The notes under the pieces were generated by a model. It was given only the letters and a program-made list of their open reading frames with translations. It was not told the origin of the DNA and did no database searches. The position numbers and the translations under genes are program-made. Positions 1 to 8,243 of a DNA stretch of 64,000 nt are shown here, in pieces (position 1 is the stretch's first letter; each line of letters starts with the position of its first letter). The stretch comes from Burkholderiaceae bacterium (GTDB lineage: Bacteria; Pseudomonadota; Gammaproteobacteria; Burkholderiales; Burkholderiaceae_F): the NCBI GenBank assembly GCA_022843955.1, contig JALHMQ010000005.1, positions 248,001 to 312,000 of the forward strand. The letters are read 5' to 3'.

Positions 1-735
1 CATGCTGTTGAAGTCGAAGAACGCGCCATGTACGCGCATCCTGCCCTTCGCAAATAGCATGTAGAGAAGCTGCGCCGCACATCGAACGGCCAGGTCGTTG
101 ATGAACAGGCCTTGGCTCGCCAGGCTGATCGCCACCGAGCACGACGGTCGGTCGTCCTCCTTGATCGACCTGTCCATCAACTGCGGGAACAACTCTGTCA
201 CCGTCGGCAGTCGCGGCATCTGCTGGCTGGTCTTTCGCCAAGTCGTCGGCGGCTCACCCAAGATCACTTGCCCCGTGTGCTCCTCGTTGCCAAGATCGAG
301 GTAGTAGGTTGCTCGACAGTCAATGGCGACCTTGTGGATCGCCCGCCGCGCGCCCCGCGAGTCCACGCAGCCGATCAGGATGAGCGGCGAGTTCCGGCTC
401 GCATTCAGGCGTGACCGTGAGGTCAGCTTCATCGCCACTGCATCCCACGCAAGCCCGTAGTAGGCATTGATGCGGTTGACGATCACCCTTGCCTTGTTCT
501 TGCCGATGTCGCTGGCACTCCAGATCTGACGACCGATGTTCGCCTCACTCACCACATCGTCATCGATCACCGTGACATGGCCGATTCCGCTCGCCCGGCC
601 CAGGCCGATCAGCGCCAGGTGGAGCCGCGCCAGCGCGCCGACCATCTGCGCACCGTTACCTCCAGCCCCGACCACCACGATGCTTGGCTCCCTCTCCAGC
701 GCATCCTCGTGGAGGATATGAAACTCGTCGTTCAC
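1..735 (-). CDS. PRTRC system ThiF-family (E1-like) protein, 3' end beyond window
   Basis: This is an adenylating-enzyme fold protein of the PRTRC cassette (ParB-Related, ThiF-Related Cassette). The reading frame opens at a GTG at 735 behind a GGAG at about 8 bases and stays open to base 1. About 245 codons are visible, so the gene is cut by the window edge. Near the N-terminus is the glycine-rich nucleotide loop VVVGAGGNGAQ, followed by VIDDD, the acidic strand end typical of ThiF/E1 Rossmann folds. ThiF/E1 enzymes activate the C-terminus of ubiquitin-like proteins. Here the likely partner is the ubiquitin-like protein C encoded upstream in the same operon. It is the last visible gene of the block, 43 bases after protein A. 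Confidence 0.88.
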   Translation of the reverse strand, partial: MNDEFHILHEDALEREPSIVVVGAGGNGAQMVGALARLHLALIGLGRASGIGHVTVIDDDVVSEANIGRQIWSASDIGKNKARVIVNRINAYYGLAWDAVAMKLTSRSRLNASRNSPLILIGCVDSRGARRAIHKVAIDCRATYYLDLGNEEHTGQVILGEPPTTWRKTSQQMPRLPTVTELFPQLMDRSIKEDDRPSCSVAISLASQGLFINDLAVRCAAQLLYMLFAKGRMRVHGAFFDFNSM

Positions 736-778
736 CTGCGTTGCTCCGTTGACTGTTCCTACCTACTGTCGCACCGAG

Positions 779-1372
779 CTAGGTGAGGTCAACCAGCAGA
801 CCGTGCAGACACAGACGTTGCGCCAACGTCGGAAAGCGGCTGTCCAGGTTGCCTACGACCATCGCCCATTTCGTCGCGCCCCGGTCGTCCTCGTCATCTG
901 TCGCGCTGAATCCTGCTTTGAAGTGGCCGTGGCTATGAATGTCGATCACGACATGCTCGCCATCGAGGGGCACCGGCCGCCGATACTCCAGGTGACCAGC
1001 AGAGGCGCTCAGCGTCTCGCACATCGCAAGCCGCGCCGTCCGGGTTGCCTCGTTCCACAGCACCACGCCGCCCACCTCGTTCGGCAGGACCGCGCGAGCG
1101 TTCGCGATGAAGTCTCCGACCAGCGCACCCGCCTCAAGCACTGGCAGGTCGATCATCTCGTCCAGCTTGCCGTAAGGCATCGCAAGCGCCGGGTTGATTG
1201 CACCGCACGGGACGCGCGCGTAGAGCCACGCCCGGCGGACTTCGAGAAACGGCCCCTCTTTTGTGAGAACCAGGCGCTGCCCGGCCGCGTCGAGTGTCTC
1301 GAAGGTGCCGTAGATCGGTGCCGCGACCACTGGCAAGGTCGCCTGCAGCTTCTCGTCCAATGGATGTTTCAT
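779..1372 (-). CDS. PRTRC system protein A, JAB/JAMM-type metallopeptidase
   Basis: Predicted 197-residue JAB-domain protein, the deubiquitinase-like member of the PRTRC cassette. The zinc motif is visible as HSHGHFKAGFSATD, which fits H-x-H-x7-S-x2-D, with a candidate upstream glutamate in GGVVLWNEA. The start is set by the ATG at 1372, which overlaps the TGA of protein B (ATGA), indicating translational coupling; a longer in-frame extension to 1465 is antisense-like and was not used. JAB peptidases remove or process ubiquitin-like modifiers. In this operon the natural substrate would be protein C or conjugates made by the ThiF/B pair, which is inference. Confidence 0.87.
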   Translation of the reverse strand: MKHPLDEKLQATLPVVAAPIYGTFETLDAAGQRLVLTKEGPFLEVRRAWLYARVPCGAINPALAMPYGKLDEMIDLPVLEAGALVGDFIANARAVLPNEVGGVVLWNEATRTARLAMCETLSASAGHLEYRRPVPLDGEHVVIDIHSHGHFKAGFSATDDEDDRGATKWAMVVGNLDSRFPTLAQRLCLHGLLVDLT

Positions 1373-2109
1373 AGCGCCTCGATCAATGAGCCAAGCGTCT
1401 TGTTGGCTGCCACCATGCAGTCCTCGTCGAATGCCATAGCCGGAGCTGCAAGCAACGCAGACCACAACCCTGGCACTCCGCCCTTGTGACTGGTCAGCCG
1501 GCCGCCTGTCGCGTGGGTGAATTTGGAGCGGAAGAAGCAGTCCGACCAGGCTTGCGTCGCACCTGGTTCCGCCGACGCTGGCAGCGTCACGTTCCCCGCG
1601 CAGATGCCGCCGTCTTCATAGGAGTTCATGTACGGTGGCCGGAACAGCGCTGTGTCCGGCGTCGGTCGATCGCCTCCCTTGAAGGCGAACACGCGCCAAC
1701 CGCACTCGCCGGCCGTGAAGACCACGCCGGGCGTCGGCACCTTGCCCGCCCTCACGTCGCCACCCGGCGCCGCCCCCTCCGCGCCTACGCGCAGGCCGCT
1801 TGCCGCGAAACTGAGGAACCTCGCTTGAGGCGGCTCGTACCAGATCAGCGAACCGTTCCCGCGCGCCAGCACGTTGCCCGACAGGTAGGCGGGCAGTTCC
1901 TTCCTCTTCGTCATCGAACGCAGGATTCGCCGGCTCGTGGCTGCTGACAACGGCTTGCCGGCGCCGATTACCGGCCCCGACTTGCTGTCCACGATCCGAT
2001 GCACCGTCGCCAGCACGAGATCGGAACCGCCCTCGTACAGCAGCACTGCGCGCGAGAGTGTCGCTACCTTCGGTTTGGCGAACTGCACGGATGTTTCAAC
2101 GCGAGCCAT
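1369..2109 (-). CDS. PRTRC system protein B, E2-like fold
   Basis: 246-residue protein matching the PRTRC protein B family, classed in the literature as a prokaryotic E2 (ubiquitin-conjugating-like) group. A conserved-looking cysteine sits in GGICAGNV in the C-terminal third, after a proline and aromatic-rich stretch (ALFRPPYMNSYEDGG), and is the candidate conjugating cysteine. The start at 2109 overlaps the end of protein F by 14 bases and its stop overlaps the start of protein A by 4 bases, so the three are almost certainly one translational unit. Function is inferred from family membership; no conjugation target can be read from the sequence. Confidence 0.85.
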   Translation of the reverse strand: MARVETSVQFAKPKVATLSRAVLLYEGGSDLVLATVHRIVDSKSGPVIGAGKPLSAATSRRILRSMTKRKELPAYLSGNVLARGNGSLIWYEPPQARFLSFAASGLRVGAEGAAPGGDVRAGKVPTPGVVFTAGECGWRVFAFKGGDRPTPDTALFRPPYMNSYEDGGICAGNVTLPASAEPGATQAWSDCFFRSKFTHATGGRLTSHKGGVPGLWSALLAAPAMAFDEDCMVAANKTLGSLIEAL

Positions 2110-3348
2110 CTTTGGTCCCCTGGATTGCTTTGCCCTTCCATGTTCGCCGCGCCAGCAGCGCGATCAACCGGTCCAGCAGCCGGACCCGTCGCGCGTCGGC
2201 TTCGAGAAGCTCGAAGGCTTCGGCAAGCTCTGTCCCGCACAGATCGGTAACCATCACGTTGCACACGACGTAGCCTTCGCCCCCTTCCATGCCGTACTGG
2301 CCAGCCATCTGTGCGATGTCGAGCAGGCTGTCCTTTCTGCTCCAGCGCAGCGCCGCGCCCCAGCCGATGAACTCGCCCCCATCGTCCTGCCTGCGGTGGA
2401 AGCACAGTTCACCCGACGCCGCCGTGCGCTCGTTCTCCTTCGCGACCGCCGCCGCTGCCGCCAGCACCTGTCTGAGGTAGTCATCACGGCAGCGCGCCAG
2501 CAACCTCTCCAGCACCGCCACGCTTGGCAGGTCCCTCCTTCCGCGCCGGCCGTGTCGGCGCGATGTCGCCCACGTGGGCAGATCCCTCTCCACCTGCTCT
2601 TTCGTCATGCAAGAGGCCTCGTACTCGCCCGCATCCTCTCCGTTCAGGCCCATCTCTCTTGCGTACTCAGCAGGCGACGAGCACCCATGCCATGCGAACC
2701 ACTGCGCCATCCCCAGCGTCATGCCGAAGTGCAGGATCGGCAGCGAGTCCCAGGAGGCCCGCTCCAGGACGCTTAGCACCCCCGCCCCCAGTCCCTTCCG
2801 CAGCCGTTCGAGTCGTTCGACCGCTGGCCCCACCACCACGCCGAGTGTTCCGCGCGACGCCCAGTCGATCTGGCACGTGCCGATCGACCCAGCTGGACTT
2901 CCTTTGCGCGCACGTTCGAAACTGACCCCGACTTCGATTTCCAACACCTTCAAGCCCGCGAAAAACCGCTTTACTCGGCGCGTCACGGCCGCAACGCAAG
3001 CGGCGTCGATGTGCCTGGTCCGCGCGGGCACGTCGTCGATCGACATGACGCCCGCGTCGACAAGCGCCAGTGCGGCCCCCGCCTGTAGCGCACCCATCCC
3101 CTCGACCACAGCCTTGGGGACGCCACGCTCGATGGTCGGAAGGGCTACATGAGCGGCGGCAGAAGCTCCGTTGGCAGCCCGAGTCCCTCGCTTGCCGAGG
3201 CGCGAGACTCGTCCTTGAGCAGGAGCGACCAGACTTCCAGGTCGCTTCGTCGGGCCTTGTCGTCCGGGTAGTGGACGGCCCCCCGCGTCTGTTCGGGGGC
3301 CGTGCCGTTCGCGAGCTGCGTGAGCCACGTGCGCTTGCACTTGATCAC
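2096..3348 (-). CDS. PRTRC system protein F, read across a frame change near 3145
   Basis: The body from 3145 down to 2096 (about 350 codons, beginning ALPTIERGVP) matches the PRTRC protein F family in position and character. In that frame there is no believable start codon: upstream, the frame is Arg/Pro/Gly-rich and looks like shadow. Coding-like sequence upstream lies in another frame, a 67-codon stretch starting with GTG at 3348 (MIKCKRTWLT) that overlaps the stop of protein C (GTGA) and ends at a TAG at 3145-3147, exactly where the F body begins. The simplest reading is one gene of about 416 codons carrying a one-base frame change. Two coupled genes are the alternative. The role of protein F is unknown. 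Confidence 0.72.
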
Positions 3349-3560
3349 TCTGCGCCCTTGCTGCCCACCGCCCGCCGGAACTCGAAGTGATGCACGTCGT
3401 CCTTGACGCCGAGGTCGATCACTTCTGCCGTCGCTAGCTCCTGATAGGACGCTGCGTAGAACTCCTTCACCTGCTCCGGCGTCATGCTGTCGTCCGGCGC
3501 CTCCAGCGGCATGTTGTTGTAGGTGAACTTGCGGGTCACGACTTCCACTTGCACAGCCAT
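3345..3560 (-). CDS. PRTRC system protein C, ubiquitin-like
   Basis: 71-residue protein of the PRTRC protein C family, which has been assigned to prokaryotic ubiquitin-like beta-grasp proteins. It starts MAVQVEVVTRKF and carries a proline/acidic loop followed by a helix (MTPEQVKEFYAASYQEL), as in beta-grasp folds. It lies between E (25 bases upstream) and F (4-base overlap). It ends in SKGAE rather than a Gly-Gly tail, so processing or a different chemistry must be assumed if it is conjugated. Together with ThiF, B and A in the same operon it makes a complete E1/E2/Ubl/JAB set on paper. Confidence 0.85.
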   Translation of the reverse strand: MAVQVEVVTRKFTYNNMPLEAPDDSMTPEQVKEFYAASYQELATAEVIDLGVKDDVHHFEFRRAVGSKGAE

Positions 3561-3585
3561 CTGTATCTCCGTTGTCTGAGGGTTG

Positions 3586-4077
3586 CTAGAACAGGGGCGC
3601 CGTCACAGGCGCCTTCGTCGTCGCCGCCGTCGGCTGCGCGTCTCCACCGCCGACGTCCGTCACGCCTCCGTCGGCATCGCTGTCGTCGCCTCCGTCGTCT
3701 TGGTCCGACTGCGTAACGCTCGCCGCCGCTGCCTTGGCCGCTGGCGGGGCAGCTTTGGTGGCCTGTCCTTTCCCCTTAACCGCCTCTGCCGCCTTTTTGT
3801 TGGCGGCCTGCCGGGCGGCCTCCGTCACGGCCACGGCCGCGTCCACCGCTTCCTTCATCGACCCGTACGAGCTGGAGAAGCGCGCCAATGCCGCCGCGAA
3901 GTCCTGGTCCAGTTCCTCCGGCGTGGCGATCAGTCGCAGCGGCCTCGTCAGCGCGGCCGTGCCGTCCGTCTTGTCCGGTGTCGGCTGAACCACCACGCGC
4001 AATCGCCCGTCCGCTTCAGCCTTCACCTGTAGCAGCAGCGCCGTGCTGCGTGCCAGTTCTGCCAGTTGCTTGAACAT
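3586..4077 (-). CDS. PRTRC system protein E
   Basis: 163-residue protein matching PRTRC protein E. The first 80 residues are a compact globular part (MFKQLAELARS, then LIATPEELDQDFAAAL). This is followed by an Ala/Lys-rich helix and a low-complexity acidic Asp/Gly tail (residues about 120-160), which is probably disordered. The gene sits between parB and protein C on the same strand, with 55 bases to parB. No catalytic motif is visible. It is expected to work with the rest of the cassette; its biochemical role is not known to me. Confidence 0.82.
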   Translation of the reverse strand: MFKQLAELARSTALLLQVKAEADGRLRVVVQPTPDKTDGTAALTRPLRLIATPEELDQDFAAALARFSSSYGSMKEAVDAAVAVTEAARQAANKKAAEAVKGKGQATKAAPPAAKAAAASVTQSDQDDGGDDSDADGGVTDVGGGDAQPTAATTKAPVTAPLF

Positions 4078-4132
4078 CGTTTCCTCCGAGAGAGTGAGTT
4101 CAGGTTATCTGTGGCATCTGCCGCTTCAAGGC

Positions 4133-5830
4133 TCACGCCTTCGCCCGGCGTTTTGCCCGCTCGTAGCGCATCACCTTCGGCACCACGCCCGCGAAGTCGA
4201 AGCCTTTCGCGGCCAACAGCCCGTCGATGAACGGCTCCTTCTTGCCGTCCCGCAGCTTCTGGAATGCCTCGCCCACCGCCTTCTTCAAGCCGATCTCTTT
4301 CGCGATCTGCTCGATCTCGATCTTGGTGTGGAGCGATAGAAACTCCTTGTCGATGCGCCAGTGCGTGGCCTCGTCCACGTCCAGCCAGTTCAACAGCGCT
4401 CGCAGGTCGCTCTCGCTCACGCCGAACGCAGCCGCTGCCACCGACGACCGCGCCAGGCGCTCGATCACCTGCGCATCCAACCCGTCGACCTGCGATGTCG
4501 CGTCCCGCATCACGCGCGACGAAAGATCCTTCCACGAATCGCCCATCGCCTTCTCGGCCGCCTCGTTGAACGCCGCACCGTCGATGTCTCGGCCATGATT
4601 CATCCCGGCCAGCACCACCAGCAGCTTCGTGTTCATGTCGGGACGCGTCTCCAACTCGTTTGCGACCATGCGGCGCCAGGCTTTGACCACGTACTCCTTG
4701 ACGATCCGAGGCGTCTGCGCCGTGGTGCTCGTCTTCGCTGAGGCATCCTTGGCCGCCGCAACCGAGGTCGTGGCTGACTTCTGCGGCTCCGACCCCGCCG
4801 CTTTCAGAGCGCTCTTGGCCGCGTCCTTCTCCGCCTTGATGCGCTTGGCCACGTGCGACGCGTTGCACTCAGGTTCAAAGCACAGCGGCTCAGTTACGTT
4901 GCCGGCCGATCCCGGCAGTCCAGAGACACCTACGCCGTAGTGCTCGCACTGCTTGCACGCTTCTGCTTGATCTGCGCCTACGCCCAGTGGGCCATCGGCA
5001 ACAAGTGGCAGCGGAGTGAACCCGTCGCCCGTCCGGTAGATCTTCACCACCCGGTACTCGTCGCGAAGCGGCCCTGCTTTCGCTTCGAGCGCAGCCGCGG
5101 TCAGCACTTCGAAGTGACTCGGGTTCGTGCAGTGCCCGGACCCCAAGTGAATGTCAAACAGCGCGCCCTGCATTGCGCTGTTATGTGCGCAGTTGGCGCA
5201 CTGCTGTGTATCGAAGATCGCGTCCGCCAGCTTCTGCGCGTACTTGCCGAGTTCCTCCAGCAGCCGGCTCACCGATGGCTTCTGCGTGAGGACGCCCGCC
5301 AGCACCGTTTCCTGCTTGTCGGGCGCCAGGGTGGCGAGAAGCTCGGCATGGCCGAGTTGGATCTTCTCTTCGGTCAGCGCCTGTCGCACGGACGGCACGC
5401 ACTGAAGCAGCGCCAGCCTGCGCGTGAGTTTGTCCTCGGACCACCCAAGCACGCGGGCCGCTTCGCCTTTGTCGTTCTGCCGCCGCTGCAGCACGCGCTG
5501 TGCTGCTGTTGCCTCATCAGTCGCGCTCATGGCGGACCGCTCTGTGTTCTCGATGAGCGACCACTGCTCGACCTCGGCGTCCGTTGCCTCGCGCACGATG
5601 ACCGGCACCTCCGCAAGGCCGACCATCGTTGCCGCCCGGAAGCGCCGCTCGCCGGCGATCACTTCGAAGACTTCCTTCCCGTCATCGTCAATTACCGGCC
5701 GCGCCAGGATGGGCTGCAGCACGCCGTTCTCGCGCACGGAAGCGGCCAGCTCGTTGAGCGCCTTCTCGTCAAAGTAGGTTCGTGGATTGGACCTGATCCT
5801 CAGATCCGTCAAAGCGACAGTGGTCGTCAT
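4133..5830 (-). CDS. PRTRC system ParB-family protein
   Basis: 565-residue ParB-related protein that founds the PRTRC name. The N-terminus has the ParB/Sulfiredoxin-like nuclease fold with LRIRSNPRTYFDEKAL, then ENGVLQPILARP and the signature VIAGERRFRAA at about residues 70-80. A helix-turn-helix follows (ARVLGWSEDKLTRRLALL). The middle carries paired cysteines (CANCAH, CKQCEHYG, CFEPEC) that look like a metal-binding insert. The start at 5830 is chosen because GGAGG lies five bases before that ATG; an upstream in-frame start at 5872 lacks one. It probably binds DNA and opens the cassette, whether for partition or another purpose. Confidence 0.9.
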   Translation of the reverse strand: MTTTVALTDLRIRSNPRTYFDEKALNELAASVRENGVLQPILARPVIDDDGKEVFEVIAGERRFRAATMVGLAEVPVIVREATDAEVEQWSLIENTERSAMSATDEATAAQRVLQRRQNDKGEAARVLGWSEDKLTRRLALLQCVPSVRQALTEEKIQLGHAELLATLAPDKQETVLAGVLTQKPSVSRLLEELGKYAQKLADAIFDTQQCANCAHNSAMQGALFDIHLGSGHCTNPSHFEVLTAAALEAKAGPLRDEYRVVKIYRTGDGFTPLPLVADGPLGVGADQAEACKQCEHYGVGVSGLPGSAGNVTEPLCFEPECNASHVAKRIKAEKDAAKSALKAAGSEPQKSATTSVAAAKDASAKTSTTAQTPRIVKEYVVKAWRRMVANELETRPDMNTKLLVVLAGMNHGRDIDGAAFNEAAEKAMGDSWKDLSSRVMRDATSQVDGLDAQVIERLARSSVAAAAFGVSESDLRALLNWLDVDEATHWRIDKEFLSLHTKIEIEQIAKEIGLKKAVGEAFQKLRDGKKEPFIDGLLAAKGFDFAGVVPKVMRYERAKRRAKA

Positions 5831-6121
5831 GCGTCCTCCGCGTGAACCGACGCGGCTGCGTCGTGACACCACTATCCCTTGCGTCCTCCTCGATTCAACC
5901 CAAGCTCTGCTGTCTCGCCGTCGGCGCTAGTCCTTTGCTCTCATGGAGGGTTCGCGGCGCCTTGCGCTACATTGGCGAACCTCGCACTCGCTGATCAGGT
6001 TTCGCGCGATCTTCTTCGCCTGTATGAGATCCCCATTGGTTCCGCTGACCTCCATAGGTAGGCGCTCGGTGAGAGCGCTACCTTCAAGCCGATGCTCTCG
6101 AACAGGGACGGATGTCGTCGC

Positions 6122-7912
6122 ATGATGTCGGAGCCACTTCTGCTGCCGGATGCCAGCTTGACGATCGATGCCCTCATCGAGGGTCTTTCGTATCATGTCG
6201 ACAATCACGGCGAGGTGTCGCAGTTCTATGCCGCTGCCGCCCACAGTCTTCTAAAGGCGTCGTACCAGGACGCCGATCCGGCTAGAAGGGCGGACGCTCT
6301 CATCCTCGTCGCGCGGATCTTCTATGTCGCGGGCCACGTGCCTTTGATGGTCGCCCCGGCCGCCGCTGCGGTCGAGATGGCCAATCTGAGTGGCGATCTT
6401 GTGAGCCGTCGACGTGCTCTCACCGCGCACGGCGTCATCCTCAGCGACATCGGCGAGTTCGCTGCCGCTTTCAATCGTTTCGTTGAGGCGCTCGACATCG
6501 CCGAGCAACTGGAAGACCCGCTTCAGTGCGGCACCGTGTGGAACAACATTGCCGCTACGCATATCTATTCGGGACAGGCCTACTACGGCATTGCAAGCGC
6601 CGAACGTGCCGCTGATTTGTCGTCGCGTTCCGACTCTCCTGTAGCGAGCCTGGTTCGCCTCTTTGCTCTTGGAAACATCACGCTTGGTTGTCTGCATGCC
6701 GGCCAGTACGACCGTGGTGTCAGTGCGTGCCATCGAGCGACTGGCATCTTCCAGAGGGATCAACTCAGCCCCGATCTTGCGTTCCAACTGAGCCTCATCG
6801 AGCTTAGTCATGTCCGACTTCTGGTCGAGATGAACGACCTTCCCGCCGCTCGCTTGCAGGCCGAGCGATGCAAGGAGTACGCCGCGCTCGCGAAGTCACC
6901 GCGATCGCAGATGGCCGCTGACCTGGCGTCCGGCCTCGTCGACGTCTACTCCGGCCGTGTTGATGACGGCTTTGCCCGTATCGACAAGGTGCTCGATCAG
7001 GCGCGAGTGATGCGTGCGTTCCTGCGCGATGTGCTCCTCGTTCTCATCAAGGCGAACGAGGCCTGCGACAGACCCGCGCGTTCCCTCAACTACCTTCGTG
7101 AACTCGCGTCCTATAACCACCAGGCTCGCGCCAGCCATATCCAAGCCGTCTACTCTGCACGGCGATCGCAGGTCATTCCGCCTAGCGCCGACTCGGTGTC
7201 CCCGCTATCTCGCGACCGGCTCCGCGCCGACTTCGAGGTTCTCGTTCGTGTTGCCGTGTCTGCCGAGCTTGCGGAGGACCCTACCGGCTGCCACGCCTAT
7301 CGTGTCGGCGCGCTCGCAGGCCTCCTCGCGCTAGAGATCGGCCTGGACCCCGATGTCTCTTTCCTGATCGACATGTCCGCGCGCGTGCACGATATCGGCA
7401 AGGCTGGAATCGCCTACACGTCGCTTCTCACGCCGAGCAAGCTGACGCCTGAGCAGACCGCACTCGCGCGCACCCACGCCGACATCGGTGCGCATCTCCT
7501 GGAGAAGAGTGGCCTGACCGAGCTGCAGACCGCTGTTGCTGTCGTGCGTCATCACCATGAGGCATTCGACGGCAGCGGGTATCCAGGCCGGCTGGCCGGC
7601 GACGACATCCCACTGGCCGCTCGCGTCGTCGCGGTAGCCGACGTCTTCGACGTCCTCTCGCACCCCAGGCGCAACCGACCCGCCATGTCGGTTGTCGATT
7701 CGCTTGCCGAGATTGAGCGGCTCAGTGGCAGTCGCTTTGACCCGGTCGTTGTTCGGGCGCTTCGCACCATCGTTGACCGCACGCTCGCGGACAGCGGCGA
7801 TCTCGAGACCGTCTTGACTCACGAAGCTGTTCAGACGCCGTTCTACAACGCGCGTCGCCGCATCATCGCCTCCATCGGCAACGACCGTGTTTCCCCATTG
7901 GTCCACGGCTAG
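6122..7912 (+). CDS. TPR-like N-terminus fused to HD-GYP phosphodiesterase domain
   Basis: 596-residue protein (606 if the upstream ATG at 6092 is used). Residues 1-330 are helical repeats of TPR type, for example GTVWNNIAATHIYSGQAYYG. The C-terminal third is an HD-GYP domain: metal-binding VHDIGK at about residue 420, HADIGAHLLEKSG, HHHEAFDGSGYP at about 480 and AVADVFD. HD-GYP domains hydrolyse cyclic di-GMP or related cyclic dinucleotides. There is no response-regulator receiver domain, so input probably comes through protein contacts of the TPR part. It stands alone on the plus strand, diverging from the PRTRC block. Residues needed for catalysis appear intact. Confidence 0.85.
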   Translation: MMSEPLLLPDASLTIDALIEGLSYHVDNHGEVSQFYAAAAHSLLKASYQDADPARRADALILVARIFYVAGHVPLMVAPAAAAVEMANLSGDLVSRRRALTAHGVILSDIGEFAAAFNRFVEALDIAEQLEDPLQCGTVWNNIAATHIYSGQAYYGIASAERAADLSSRSDSPVASLVRLFALGNITLGCLHAGQYDRGVSACHRATGIFQRDQLSPDLAFQLSLIELSHVRLLVEMNDLPAARLQAERCKEYAALAKSPRSQMAADLASGLVDVYSGRVDDGFARIDKVLDQARVMRAFLRDVLLVLIKANEACDRPARSLNYLRELASYNHQARASHIQAVYSARRSQVIPPSADSVSPLSRDRLRADFEVLVRVAVSAELAEDPTGCHAYRVGALAGLLALEIGLDPDVSFLIDMSARVHDIGKAGIAYTSLLTPSKLTPEQTALARTHADIGAHLLEKSGLTELQTAVAVVRHHHEAFDGSGYPGRLAGDDIPLAARVVAVADVFDVLSHPRRNRPAMSVVDSLAEIERLSGSRFDPVVVRALRTIVDRTLADSGDLETVLTHEAVQTPFYNARRRIIASIGNDRVSPLVHG

Positions 7913-7995
7913 GCGAATCTTTTCCACAGCGCCTGTGCGTTTCTCGCACTTCGTCTTCGCTAACTGCCCGAATCTTTAGGCACTTGCTGGGCTGC

Positions 7996-8217
7996 TCATT
8001 GTTGAGGCACTGCGATCGACGAAAGTGCCGCGGCGATGTTCCGCATCCACTCGTTGCGCACCTTCCTGTGTGCATCCAGAGCGACGTAGAGATGCTCGCA
8101 GGCCGTGATCGACCGCTGCACCATGTCGTGGTGCCTCTTACCCATCAGCATCAGCCCGACCCCGCGGCCTTGATGTTGAGTGCGTTGCGTCATCGCTGCC
8201 ATGCAGCTGAGCCACAC
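7996..8217 (-). CDS. small hypothetical protein
   Basis: A 73-codon frame opening with GTG at 8217 (internal ATGs at 8202 and 8193). The product is Met/His/Arg-rich with helix-forming character (MGKRHHDMVQRSITACEHLY, then KVRNEWMRNIAAAL). It has balanced composition, unlike the antisense shadows around it, and fills part of the gap between the HD-GYP gene and the ATPase remnant. I do not recognise the family and see no strong ribosome binding site. It could equally be chance coding. Confidence 0.35.
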   Translation of the reverse strand: MWLSCMAAMTQRTQHQGRGVGLMLMGKRHHDMVQRSITACEHLYVALDAHRKVRNEWMRNIAAALSSIAVPQQ

Positions 8218-8243
8218 GAAGTACGTTCCTGGCGCAGCCAGGT

